This document shows positions 1-6,118 of a stretch of 8,450 nt of DNA, piece after piece. Each line of letters begins with the position of its first letter. Position 1 is the stretch's first letter. This DNA comes from Pseudomonadota bacterium (lineage in GTDB: Bacteria > Pseudomonadota > Alphaproteobacteria > Rhizobiales > Hyphomicrobiaceae), in contig JAEYYJ010000312.1 in NCBI GenBank assembly GCA_023430845.1, positions 1-8,450 on the forward strand, written 5' to 3'. The notes beneath the pieces were generated by a model that had not been told where the DNA came from, searched no databases, and was given only the letters and a program-made list of their open reading frames with translations. Made by a program: the position numbers and the translations under genes.

Positions 1-536
1 GCGACTTCCTTGCGCGCAGCGACGAGCCGCTCGCGCCCGCGTGCGAACTCCGCATAGGCGGTGGCCAGCTTCACGCCGAAGGTGGTCGGCTCGGCATGAA
101 TGCCGTGGCTGCGGCCGATGGTGATCGTATTCTTGTGCTCGAAGGCGCGCGTCTTGAGCGCTGCGAGCAGGCGATCCATGTCGGCGAGCAGAATGTCGCT
201 CGCGCGCACGAGCTGGACGTTCAGGCACGTGTCGAGCACGTCCGACGAGGTCATTCCCTGGTGCACAAAGCGCGCCTCCGGTCCGACGTGCTCGGCGAGG
301 TGCGTCAGGAAGGCGATGACGTCGTGCTTCGTAACCGCCTCGATCTCGTCGATGCGCGCGACGTCGAACTTGGCCTTGCTGCCCTTGTCCCAGATGATCT
401 TGGCGGCTTCCTTTGGCACGATGCCGAGTTCGGCCATGGCGGTCGCCGCGTGCGCCTCGATCTCGAACCAGATGCGAAAGCGGGTCTCGGGCTCCCAGAT
501 CGCTCTCATCTCAGGGCGGGAGTAGCGCGGGATCAT
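1..536 (-). CDS. purB: Adenylosuccinate lyase, N-terminal part (runs off left edge)
   Basis: PurB acts twice in cytosolic purine synthesis: it releases fumarate from SAICAR and from adenylosuccinate. It belongs to the fumarase/aspartase superfamily. Seen here: the reverse strand from the ATG at 536-534 reads MIPRYSRPEMRAIWEPETRF, the typical PurB opening. Further in come the conserved blocks HQGMTSSDVLDT (about residues 85-96) and GRSHGIHAEPTTFG (about 134-147), which carry the TSSD loop and an active-site histidine of the family. About 178 codons are present; the family is usually 430-460 residues, so the C-terminal half, including the mobile signature loop, lies outside the window. A good ribosome site, GGAAGG at 549-544, sits 7 nt before the start. 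It follows the BKACE gene on the same strand after 113 bp that contain a hairpin. The reading frame is intact in the visible part. Confidence 0.95.
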   Translation of the reverse strand, partial: MIPRYSRPEMRAIWEPETRFRIWFEIEAHAATAMAELGIVPKEAAKIIWDKGSKAKFDVARIDEIEAVTKHDVIAFLTHLAEHVGPEARFVHQGMTSSDVLDTCLNVQLVRASDILLADMDRLLAALKTRAFEHKNTITIGRSHGIHAEPTTFGVKLATAYAEFARGRERLVAARKEV

Positions 537-543
537 CGGTCGA

Positions 544-549
544 CCTTCC
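544..549 (-). promoter_or_regulatory. Ribosome binding site of purB
   Basis: GGAAGG on the minus strand, 7 nt upstream of the ATG at 536-534. It supports that start, which also begins with the family's usual N-terminal sequence. Confidence 0.7.
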
Positions 550-572
550 GGATTTGTGAGCTTTGGCGCAGG

Positions 573-612
573 CTTAACAGAAGCGCCGACCGCCATCAAT
601 GCGGCCGGCGCT
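573..612 (-). terminator. Hairpin between BKACE gene and purB, weak intrinsic terminator or attenuator
   Basis: On the minus strand a 12-bp stem with one G-U pair (612-601 with 593-582) closes a 7-nt loop (600-594). It is followed by TCTGTT, a short and broken U-tract, at 581-576. It starts about 38 nt after the BKACE stop codon and ends about 45 nt before the purB start. The stem is strong but the U-tract is poor, so it may be a leaky terminator, an mRNA 3'-end stabiliser, or part of the purB leader. Confidence 0.5.
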
Positions 613-649
613 CCGAAGCGTTAAGAACGCCTAGCAGCCTGATCGCGGC

Positions 650-1585
650 TCAGAAATCGACCTTGTCGCCGCCCTTGAGGCTCAGGATCTCGCGCGCTTC
701 GTCGGCGGATGCGATTTCGAGGCCGAGGCCTTCGATGATCTGGCGCACCTTGGTCACCTGCTCGGCGTTCGACTTGGCGAGCTTGCCGGGGCCGATCCAC
801 AGGCTGTCCTCCATGCCGACACGCACGTTGCCGCCCATCGCAGCCGCCATCGCCGCGATCGGCAGCTGGTTGCGACCGGCGCCGAGCACGCTCCAGCGAT
901 ACTGATCGCCGAACAGGCGGTCGGCCGTTCGCTTCATCATGGCCACGTCCTCGTAGTGCGGACCGATGCCGCCGAGGATGCCGAACACCGACTGGATAAA
1001 GAAGGGTGGCTTGATGATGCCGCGATCCGCGAAATGGCGCAGCGTATAGAGGTGGCCGATGTCGTAGCACTCGACCTCGAAGCGCGAGCCGTTCGCCGCG
1101 CAGGTGGTCAGGATGTACTCGATGTCGGCGAAGGTGTTCTTGAAGAAGCCGGCGCGCGAGCCCTCGAGGTACTCACGCTCCCACGCGTGCTTGAACTCCT
1201 TCTGGCGCTCCAGCATCGGGAACAGAGCGAAGTTCATCGTGCCCATGTTGAGCGATGCAACTTCCGGCTTGAAGGTTGCCGCCGGGCGCACGCGCTCTTC
1301 GATGGTCATCGTCATCGCGCCGCCGGTCGTGATGTTCACGACGCAGTTCGAGCGCTGCTTGATCACTTTCAGGAAGGGCGCGAAGGCCTCTGTCGACTGA
1401 TCGGGTTTGCCGTCCTTGGGATCGCGCGCATGGAGATGGACCACCGCCGCGCCCGCTTCCGCTGCACCGATCGCCGCGTCGGCAATCTCCTCGGCCGTGA
1501 TCGGCAGATGCGGCGACATGGACGGCGTGTGGATCGAGCCGGTGACGGCGCAGGTGATAATGACTTTGCGAGCTGCTTTGGCCAT
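650..1585 (-). CDS. Beta-keto acid cleavage enzyme (BKACE, DUF849 / Kce family)
   Basis: This family condenses a beta-keto acid with acetyl-CoA and splits it to acetoacetate and a new acyl-CoA, using a zinc ion. The founding member cleaves 3-keto-5-aminohexanoate in lysine fermentation; others act on dehydrocarnitine and further beta-keto acids. Seen here: a 311-residue protein, the family's usual length. The opening is KVIITCAVTGSIHTPSMSP, the zinc-binding HLHARDP motif has H50 and H52, an NITTGG block lies at 84-89, and the VRVGMEDSL motif has E259 (expected zinc ligand) and D260. No key residue is missing. The ATG at 1585 lies 39 bp downstream of the stop of the M20 amidohydrolase gene, so both are probably one transcript. 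The upstream CGGAAA is a weak ribosome site. The substrate cannot be read from sequence by eye; I leave the gene symbol empty for that reason. Confidence 0.93.
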   Translation of the reverse strand: MAKAARKVIITCAVTGSIHTPSMSPHLPITAEEIADAAIGAAEAGAAVVHLHARDPKDGKPDQSTEAFAPFLKVIKQRSNCVVNITTGGAMTMTIEERVRPAATFKPEVASLNMGTMNFALFPMLERQKEFKHAWEREYLEGSRAGFFKNTFADIEYILTTCAANGSRFEVECYDIGHLYTLRHFADRGIIKPPFFIQSVFGILGGIGPHYEDVAMMKRTADRLFGDQYRWSVLGAGRNQLPIAAMAAAMGGNVRVGMEDSLWIGPGKLAKSNAEQVTKVRQIIEGLGLEIASADEAREILSLKGGDKVDF

Positions 1586-1624
1586 TTGAGCGTTTCCGGA
1601 CTTTGTTTTTGATCGCGACGAGTA

Positions 1625-2803
1625 TCAGCGGCCGAGGCGGCCGAGCTTTCCTTCGACCAGACGCGCATAAAGCGCCGAGCCGAGCGGCAGAATTTCGTCA
1701 TTGAACTGGTAGGCAGGATTGTGCACGGGCACACTCGTCGGCGTACCGAGTGCGCCATTGCCGATATTGATGTAGGCGCCCTTGCACTTCTCCAGCATGA
1801 AGGAGAAGTCCTCCGACGCCATGACCAGGCTGCGATTGCGCTCGACGTCCGCTTCGCCGACCAGCTCAGCGGCGCGATCGGCAACGAACTCCGTCTCCTT
1901 CTCGTCATTAACGAGCGGCGCGAATAGCACCCGGAAGTCCACCTCGGCCGTCGCACCGAACGCGGCTGCCGTATTCTCGGCCGTACGCTTCATGGCCTTC
2001 TCGATCTGCGCCATGATCTCATGGCTGAACGTGCGCACCGTGCCGCGAATGGTCGCCGTCTGTGGAATGACGTTGTAGGCATCACCCGAGTGGATGGCCG
2101 TGCAACTCACGACGGCCGTGGCGATGGGTGTGATGTTGCGCGCGACGATCGCCTGCATGGCCGTGACGATGTGGCTCGCGACGAGTACCGGATCAACGGA
2201 CTCCTCCGGGCGCGCGCCGTGCGAGCCCCGCCCCGTGATGTTGATGTCGAAGAACGCGCCGCCCGCCATCATGGCGCCAGGGCGGATCGAGAATTTGCCG
2301 ACCGGTAGGCCCGGATTGTTGTGCATGCCGAAGACGCTGTCGCAGGGAAAGCGCTCGAAGAGTTTGTCCTCCAGCATCGCCAGCGCGCCGCCGATACCTT
2401 CCTCGGCCGGCTGGAAGATGAAATAGACCGTGCCGTCAAAGTTCTTCGTCTCGGCGAGATAGCGCGCGGCGCCGAGCAACATCGTCGTGTGCCCGTCGTG
2501 ACCGCACGCGTGCATGACGCCGGGACGCGTGGACTTATAGGGAACTTCCGCGATCTCGTCGATCGGCAGGGCGTCCATGTCCGCGCGCAGGCCGATCGTC
2601 GGGCCATTGCCGGTCTGGATCACGCCAACGACGCCCGTCTTGCCCACGTGGCGATGCACGGTGATGCCGAATTCACCGAGCTTCTTCGCCACGAAATCGC
2701 TCGTGCGGTGCTCGTCGAACCCGAGTTCCGGATGCGCGTGCAGATCGCGTCGCCAGGCGGTGAGATCGTCGTGAAAGGTCTTGATTTTGGCGAGGGCGTT
2801 CAT
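1625..2803 (-). CDS. M20 family metal-dependent amidohydrolase (hippurate hydrolase / N-acyl amino acid deacylase type)
   Basis: M20D enzymes hydrolyse amide bonds of N-acyl amino acids or related conjugates with two bound metal ions, in the cytosol. Seen here, numbering from the ATG at 2803: WRRDLHAHPELGFDE (17-31), GLRADMDALPI (71-81), the metal site HACGHDGH with C100 and H102, FQPAEEG with E134 and E135, GMHNNPG with H161, the dimerisation-domain GRGSHGARPE motif, MASEDF, and VHNPAYQF with H361. All expected metal ligands are present, and the 392 residues fit the family. An in-frame GTG at 2815 would add four residues, but it overlaps the GGAG ribosome site (2818-2815) that is better placed for the ATG 11 nt on. 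The gene lies 80 bp after the channel gene and 39 bp before the BKACE gene, on the same strand. Close relatives act on hippurate, indole-acetyl amino acids or acetyl-diaminopimelate; the acyl donor here is unknown. Confidence 0.93.
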   Translation of the reverse strand: MNALAKIKTFHDDLTAWRRDLHAHPELGFDEHRTSDFVAKKLGEFGITVHRHVGKTGVVGVIQTGNGPTIGLRADMDALPIDEIAEVPYKSTRPGVMHACGHDGHTTMLLGAARYLAETKNFDGTVYFIFQPAEEGIGGALAMLEDKLFERFPCDSVFGMHNNPGLPVGKFSIRPGAMMAGGAFFDINITGRGSHGARPEESVDPVLVASHIVTAMQAIVARNITPIATAVVSCTAIHSGDAYNVIPQTATIRGTVRTFSHEIMAQIEKAMKRTAENTAAAFGATAEVDFRVLFAPLVNDEKETEFVADRAAELVGEADVERNRSLVMASEDFSFMLEKCKGAYINIGNGALGTPTSVPVHNPAYQFNDEILPLGSALYARLVEGKLGRLGR

Positions 2804-2851
2804 TGATCGGCTCACTCCAGAAATGACATGCAGGCTTTCAGTCTAAGCCCT

Positions 2852-2879
2852 CGCCGGGCAATGGCAAGGGTGCCCGGCG
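2852..2879 (-). terminator. GC-rich hairpin after the channel gene
   Basis: A perfect 9-bp inverted repeat (2852-2860 with 2871-2879) with a 10-nt loop begins 4 nt beyond the stop codon of the channel gene. Neither strand has a U-tract after it, so it does not look like a classic intrinsic terminator. It could be a Rho-assisted end, an RNA-stabilising stem, or allow partial read-through into the M20 gene. Confidence 0.4.
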
Positions 2880-2883
2880 CGCG

Positions 2884-3747
2884 TCAGGGGCCGGGTTTGA
2901 CCATGTCCCTCAAAGTCGCGATCTCCTCCCTGAGCGCGCGGATCTCTCCGACGAGAACCTCATGCTGGCGCGTCTGCTGCTGGGCATCGGCGTGGAGTTT
3001 CTCGGCGTCCTCGTGGAGCATTTCGGTATCCTCCTTGGCGGCTGCCTCCATCGAATTGACGATGATCGCGATGAAGAGATTGAGCACCGAGAACGTGACC
3101 ATCAAGATGAAGGGAATGAAGAAGAGCCACGCATAGGGATACACCTTCATGATCGGGCGCACGACGCCGTCGGTCCATCCTTCGAGCGTCATGATCTGGA
3201 ACAGCGTGAAGAGTGAGCGCCCGAGATTGCCGAACAGCTCGTCGAAGTCGCTGCCGAAGAGCTTCGTCGCCATGACCGCGCAGATGTAGAAGAGGATGGC
3301 GAGCAGCGCGATGACCGCGCCGAGTGAGGGGATGGCGTGGAGCAGGCCTTCCACCACGCGCCGCATGGCCGGGACGACCGATATGATGCGCATCGCACGC
3401 AGGATGCGCAGCGCGCGCATGACCGATAGGCCGCCACCCATCGGCAGCAGCGCGATGCCGACGATCGTGAAATCGAAGACGTTCCAGGGATCCTTGAAGT
3501 ACGCGAGCCGGTAGGCGATGAGCTTTGCGGCGATCTCGATGACGAAGATCACGAGCGCGACATTGTCGATCAGCGCAAGCGGTACCCGGAGTGGCTCCCC
3601 GATGGGCGGTATCGTCTCGAGCCCGAGGCCGATGGCGTTGATGATGATGACGCCAATGATGAAACGCTGGAAACCGGCAGACTCGACGAAAGTCCGCAGC
3701 CGGGCAATGAGCGGCGTCTCGCTCGTTGTATTCTCGGTCGACGTCAC
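2884..3747 (-). CDS. Voltage-gated cation channel, one-domain bacterial (NaChBac/CavMr-like) ion transporter
   Basis: The protein (287 residues) is a six-helix inner-membrane channel subunit expected to form a tetramer. Approximate layout: S1 29-46, S2 56-79, S3 88-102, S4 105-127, S5 138-163, pore loop 176-196, S6 205-231, C-terminal coiled coil 234-283. S4 has arginines every third residue (R111, R114, R117, R120), the voltage-sensor pattern. S2 shows F68, E71 and K75, and S3 has WNVFDF with D92, matching the charge-transfer site. The filter is TLEGWTDG (187-194); most bacterial sodium channels have TLESW, whereas glycine after the glutamate is found in the calcium channel CavMr and in domain I of animal Cav channels. 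The tail has hydrophobic residues at 265, 269, 272, 276, 279 and 283, a clean heptad pattern. Starts: GTG at 3747 has AGGGGG 5 nt upstream; GTG at 3753 (two residues longer) overlaps that site. Channel identity is firm; ion preference is inferred. Confidence 0.93.
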   Translation of the reverse strand: MTSTENTTSETPLIARLRTFVESAGFQRFIIGVIIINAIGLGLETIPPIGEPLRVPLALIDNVALVIFVIEIAAKLIAYRLAYFKDPWNVFDFTIVGIALLPMGGGLSVMRALRILRAMRIISVVPAMRRVVEGLLHAIPSLGAVIALLAILFYICAVMATKLFGSDFDELFGNLGRSLFTLFQIMTLEGWTDGVVRPIMKVYPYAWLFFIPFILMVTFSVLNLFIAIIVNSMEAAAKEDTEMLHEDAEKLHADAQQQTRQHEVLVGEIRALREEIATLRDMVKPGP

Positions 3748-3752
3748 GGCCA

Positions 3753-3758
3753 CCCCCT
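3753..3758 (-). promoter_or_regulatory. Ribosome binding site deciding the channel start
   Basis: AGGGGG on the minus strand, 5 nt before the GTG at 3747-3745. The alternative GTG at 3753-3751 overlaps this purine run, so it is the less likely start. Confidence 0.5.
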
Positions 3759-3848
3759 GACGTTGTTGAAAAAAAGCCGCGCACCATTATCTCGAAGTAT
3801 GCCTTTGGCAAGGCCGCCTCTGGCCGCAAGCGCCCTCGAGGCCGATCT

Positions 3849-3880
3849 CTTGCACAAGTTCCCAGCCCTTGGGCTATCAT
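3849..3880 (+). promoter_or_regulatory. Candidate promoter for the comF-grxC-pgeF unit
   Basis: CTTGCA at 3849-3854 resembles the alphaproteobacterial -35 box CTTGAC, and CTATCA at 3874-3879 resembles its -10 box, with a 19-nt spacer (the TTGCAC/TATCAT reading at 3850-3855 and 3875-3880 has the same spacing). Transcription would begin about 25 nt before the comF start. The spacer is longer than ideal, so this is a suggestion only. Confidence 0.35.
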
Positions 3881-3911
3881 GGTTCGAACTGAGCACCGGG
3901 CGGGACCGTGA

Positions 3912-4736
3912 ATGGCAGGGCCGGATGAAGCCGCAGAGAGCGGCGTGCACAATCCTCCGCGGCGGCCATGGCGACGGCTTACCGACGTGCGCGGCCGTCT
4001 GGGCGCGGCCTTCGGCGGTCTCGGCAATGTGATTGCGCCGGCGCTTTGCCTTTCCTGTCATGATCGCACAGCTTCACATGACGCCCTATGTGCTGGTTGC
4101 TGGCAGCAGGTGGCATTTATCACGCCGCCGCTCTGCCATCGGTTGGGGCTCCCGCTCTCGTTCGGGGGTGATGGCATTCAGGTTTCGGCGGCGGCTGCCG
4201 CAGACCCTCCACCTTACGACCGTGCGCGCGCCGCAGCAGCGTTCGGCGGCGTCGTCCGCGAGCTCATTCATGATTTCAAGTACGCGGATCGACATGAGGC
4301 GCGCCGCCTGCTGGCCCACTGGATGGCGCGGGCGGGCAGCGAGCTTCTCGTGGACGCGGACGTCCTCGTCCCGGTGCCTATGACGCGATGGCGGCTCGTG
4401 CGCCGTCAGTTCAATCAGGCGGCTCTCCTGGCGCGGGAGGTTTCTCGTTCGAGTGGCGTTCGCTTTGATCCCTTCACGCTCATGAAGACCAAGAGGACTC
4501 CTACGCAAGTTGGTTCGAGCGCGGCACAGCGGATTGCGAATGTCGCCGGTGCCTTTGCCGTGACGGCCGCGGGCCGCCGGCGCATTGCGGGGCGGAACGT
4601 CATCGTGGTGGACGACGTCATTACGACCGGTGCCACGGTTGGTGCCTGTGCGCGGGCCTTGAGGGCGGCGGGCGCTCAGCGCGTCGATGTGCTCGCGGCT
4701 GCCATGGTCGCCGATCCGCGCCGTGTCGATCTCTAG
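3912..4736 (+). CDS. comF: ComF family phosphoribosyltransferase-like protein
   Basis: ComF proteins couple an N-terminal cysteine cluster to a type I phosphoribosyltransferase fold and are needed for DNA uptake in competent bacteria; in alphaproteobacteria the role is mostly untested. Seen here (274 residues): a short basic N-terminus, then ALCLSC and CAGC giving C46, C49, C60 and C63 as likely metal ligands, and C75 in PPLCHRLGLP, where the usual last cysteine is L78. LIHDFKYADRHEARRLL (118-134) and LVPVPMTRWRLVRRQFNQA (152-170) are the family's middle blocks. VIVVDDVITTGAT (230-242) is the PRPP-binding loop with D234 and D235. The ATG at 3912 has a weak GGGA 6 nt upstream; the start is the least certain part, since the first ~40 residues are not conserved. 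It diverges from the channel gene and is followed by grxC on the same strand, a neighbour commonly seen in this group. Confidence 0.9.
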   Translation: MAGPDEAAESGVHNPPRRPWRRLTDVRGRLGAAFGGLGNVIAPALCLSCHDRTASHDALCAGCWQQVAFITPPLCHRLGLPLSFGGDGIQVSAAAAADPPPYDRARAAAAFGGVVRELIHDFKYADRHEARRLLAHWMARAGSELLVDADVLVPVPMTRWRLVRRQFNQAALLAREVSRSSGVRFDPFTLMKTKRTPTQVGSSAAQRIANVAGAFAVTAAGRRRIAGRNVIVVDDVITTGATVGACARALRAAGAQRVDVLAAAMVADPRRVDL

Positions 4737-4737
4737 G

Positions 4738-4762
4738 GCGAGCCCTGCAAACCCAGGCTCGC
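4738..4762 (+). other. Small hairpin after comF
   Basis: A 7-bp inverted repeat, GCGAGCC (4738-4744) with GGCTCGC (4756-4762), begins 2 nt after the comF stop. No U-tract follows. It may protect the comF mRNA end or mark partial termination; the 108 bp between comF and grxC could also hold a grxC promoter, but I see no convincing boxes. Confidence 0.3.
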
Positions 4763-4833
4763 AGCGTCGCGATTAGCGCCACTGCCGCAACGCACAACAC
4801 CACACTACATTCTTCTGGACATCCCGCTATCCC

Positions 4834-4839
4834 AAGAGG
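4834..4839 (+). promoter_or_regulatory. Ribosome binding site of grxC
   Basis: AAGAGG 5 nt upstream of the ATG at 4845 fixes the grxC start. Confidence 0.6.
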
Positions 4840-4844
4840 CCTGC

Positions 4845-5102
4845 ATGCCCAAGGTGGTCATCTACACGAGAGACTGGTGCGGCTACTGTTCTGCCGCCCT
4901 GCGGCTGCTGCAATCGAAGGGCGTACCCTTCGAGGAGATCAATCTCACTGGCAAGCCAGCCGAGCGCGAGGAACTGGTCGAGATGGCGGGTGGCCAAACT
5001 ACCGTTCCTCAGATCTTCATCGATGACAGGCACATCGGCGGCTGCGACGACCTCTATGCCCTCGACGGCGCCGGCAAGCTCGACCCGCTGCTCGCCGGCT
5101 GA
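4845..5102 (+). CDS. grxC: Glutaredoxin 3 (dithiol glutaredoxin)
   Basis: GrxC reduces protein disulfides and glutathione mixed disulfides in the cytosol, using glutathione. Seen here: an 85-residue protein, the standard length of a single thioredoxin-fold glutaredoxin. It starts PKVVIYTRDWCGYC, giving the dithiol active site C12-G13-Y14-C15. TVPQIFID (53-60) supplies the cis-proline at P55, and IGGCDDL (64-70) is the glutathione-binding turn. E. coli Grx3 has CPYC; the CGYC form is common in alphaproteobacteria, so it is not odd here. The second cysteine makes it a class I dithiol enzyme, not a monothiol CGFS iron-sulfur carrier. It lies between comF (108 bp) and pgeF (41 bp), all in one direction, and probably shares a transcript at least with pgeF. 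Confidence 0.95.
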   Translation: MPKVVIYTRDWCGYCSAALRLLQSKGVPFEEINLTGKPAEREELVEMAGGQTTVPQIFIDDRHIGGCDDLYALDGAGKLDPLLAG

Positions 5103-5143
5103 TATCCGGAGAGGCTTCGGACGACCATCGCAACGGATTGATC

Positions 5144-5917
5144 ATGCTCCAGCCGATCCAATCGGAAGCCCTTTCAAGGCATGACGGCACCGCGCACGGC
5201 TTTTTCGGCCGCCAGGGTGGCGTCTCGGAAGGCATCTACGCCGCGCTCAACTGCGGGCTCGGCTCGAAGGATGCGCGCGCCGCGATCATTGAGAATCGCG
5301 GCAGGGTGGCCGAGCACCTCGGCGTCATTCCGGACAATCTGCTCACGGCGCATCAGTATCACAGCGCCGACGCGATCGTTGTCACGGAGCCATGGACCTT
5401 CGACACCATGCCCAAGGCCGATGCCCTCGTGACCGCGACGCCAGGTATCGCCGTCGCCGCGCTCGCAGCCGATTGTGCGCCTGTCCTCTTCGCGGATGCG
5501 GAAGCGGGTGTCGTCGCGGCGGCGCACGCCGGATGGAAGGGTGCCCTCGGCGGCGTGCTCGAATCCGCCGTCGCGACCATGGAGAAGCTCGGCGCGCAGC
5601 GCGGGCGCATCCAGGCTGTTCTCGGGCCCTGCATCGGCCCCGAGGCCTATGAGGTCGGACCCGAGTTCGAGGACGTTTTCCTCGCGAAATCAGGAGACTA
5701 TCGGAGATTTTTCCGACGACGCGAAGAAGGCGCTCGGCCGTACTTCGATCTACCGGCTTTCGTCCTGCATCGCCTCGATGGCATGGGCCTCGGCGGAGTC
5801 GGCAGCGAGAGCCGCTGCACGTACACGAACACGGAGCATTATTTCAGCTATCGCCGGACGACACATCGGCGCGAGCCGGACTATGGCCGCCAAATCTCCG
5901 CCATCGTCCTGCTCTAG
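5144..5917 (+). CDS. pgeF: Peptidoglycan editing factor PgeF (YfiH/DUF152, polyphenol oxidase family)
   Basis: Members were first described as copper laccases or purine nucleoside-cleaving enzymes (FAMIN-like); E. coli PgeF (YfiH) is reported to remove mis-built muropeptide precursors containing serine. Seen here (257 residues): GTAHGFFGRQGGVSEGIY (15-32), QYHS with H73, AADCAPVLF with C111 and AAAHAGWKG with H128. These H-C-H residues form the family's zinc site. LGPCIGPEAYEVG (160-172) and HYFSYRR near the C-terminus complete the family blocks. Length and all key residues are normal. I prefer the ATG at 5144; a TTG two codons upstream (5138) is in frame, and GGA at 5135-5137 is the only ribosome-site-like sequence near either. 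A better GGAGAGG at 5107-5113 is too far from both. The lipoprotein gene follows after 201 bp. Confidence 0.93.
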   Translation: MLQPIQSEALSRHDGTAHGFFGRQGGVSEGIYAALNCGLGSKDARAAIIENRGRVAEHLGVIPDNLLTAHQYHSADAIVVTEPWTFDTMPKADALVTATPGIAVAALAADCAPVLFADAEAGVVAAAHAGWKGALGGVLESAVATMEKLGAQRGRIQAVLGPCIGPEAYEVGPEFEDVFLAKSGDYRRFFRRREEGARPYFDLPAFVLHRLDGMGLGGVGSESRCTYTNTEHYFSYRRTTHRREPDYGRQISAIVLL

Positions 5918-6118
5918 TTTTTCCACAGTTTCCCCTTCAAGTGTCTGCTAAGTTTCGAGTCAGAAACAGGAAAGCTGGTGCCGCCATCTGGACGGTCGGG
6001 GAGCCAGCAGATACAGGATTCTCGAAAGCGTACCGAGTCGAGGGAGAACCTCGAGGCCGCCAAGTCCGTACGACGGTCACCGGGTGTCAGCGGAATCATT
6101 ATTCAAGGGGGCGTCACC
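5918..6118 (+). other. Intergenic leader between pgeF and the lipoprotein gene
   Basis: These 201 bp hold no convincing gene. Small stems are visible: GTTTC (5952-5956) with GAAAC (5963-5967), and TCGAGG (6038-6043) with CCTCGA (6049-6054, 5-nt loop). A run of five T begins right after the pgeF stop, but no hairpin precedes it. An open frame continues upstream from the lipoprotein start to an ATG at 5978, but its extra residues look random and would bury the signal peptide. The region probably contains the lipoprotein promoter and 5' leader. Confidence 0.4.
6105..6111 (+). promoter_or_regulatory. Ribosome binding site of the lipoprotein gene
   Basis: AAGGGGG, 7 nt before the GTG at 6119, supports that start over the longer in-frame ATG at 5978. 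Confidence 0.6.

Noticed and set aside
96..905. 269-codon open frame on the plus strand
   Set aside because: It is antisense to purB and the BKACE gene and spans the gap between them. Its product is Arg/Asp/Leu-rich with no family likeness, typical of a high-GC shadow frame.
956..1612. 218-codon open frame on the plus strand
   Set aside because: Fully antisense to the BKACE gene, whose protein is clearly conserved. No ribosome site or recognisable motif.
2960..4027. 355-codon open frame on the minus strand
   Set aside because: It overlaps the channel gene in another frame and runs under comF. The product is Arg/His/Ala-rich low-complexity sequence.
4845..5102. CGYC in place of CPYC in glutaredoxin as an unusual active site
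   Set aside because: CGYC is common in alphaproteobacterial glutaredoxins, so it is not novel.
5914..6099. 61-codon open frame on the minus strand in the gap before the lipoprotein gene
   Set aside because: No clear ribosome site, no hydrophobic or domain pattern, and it overlaps the end of pgeF; likely chance.
5978..6118. N-terminal extension of the lipoprotein gene from an ATG at 5978
   Set aside because: It would place 47 polar residues before the signal peptide. The GTG at 6119 has AAGGGGG at the right distance and puts the lipobox at residue 32.
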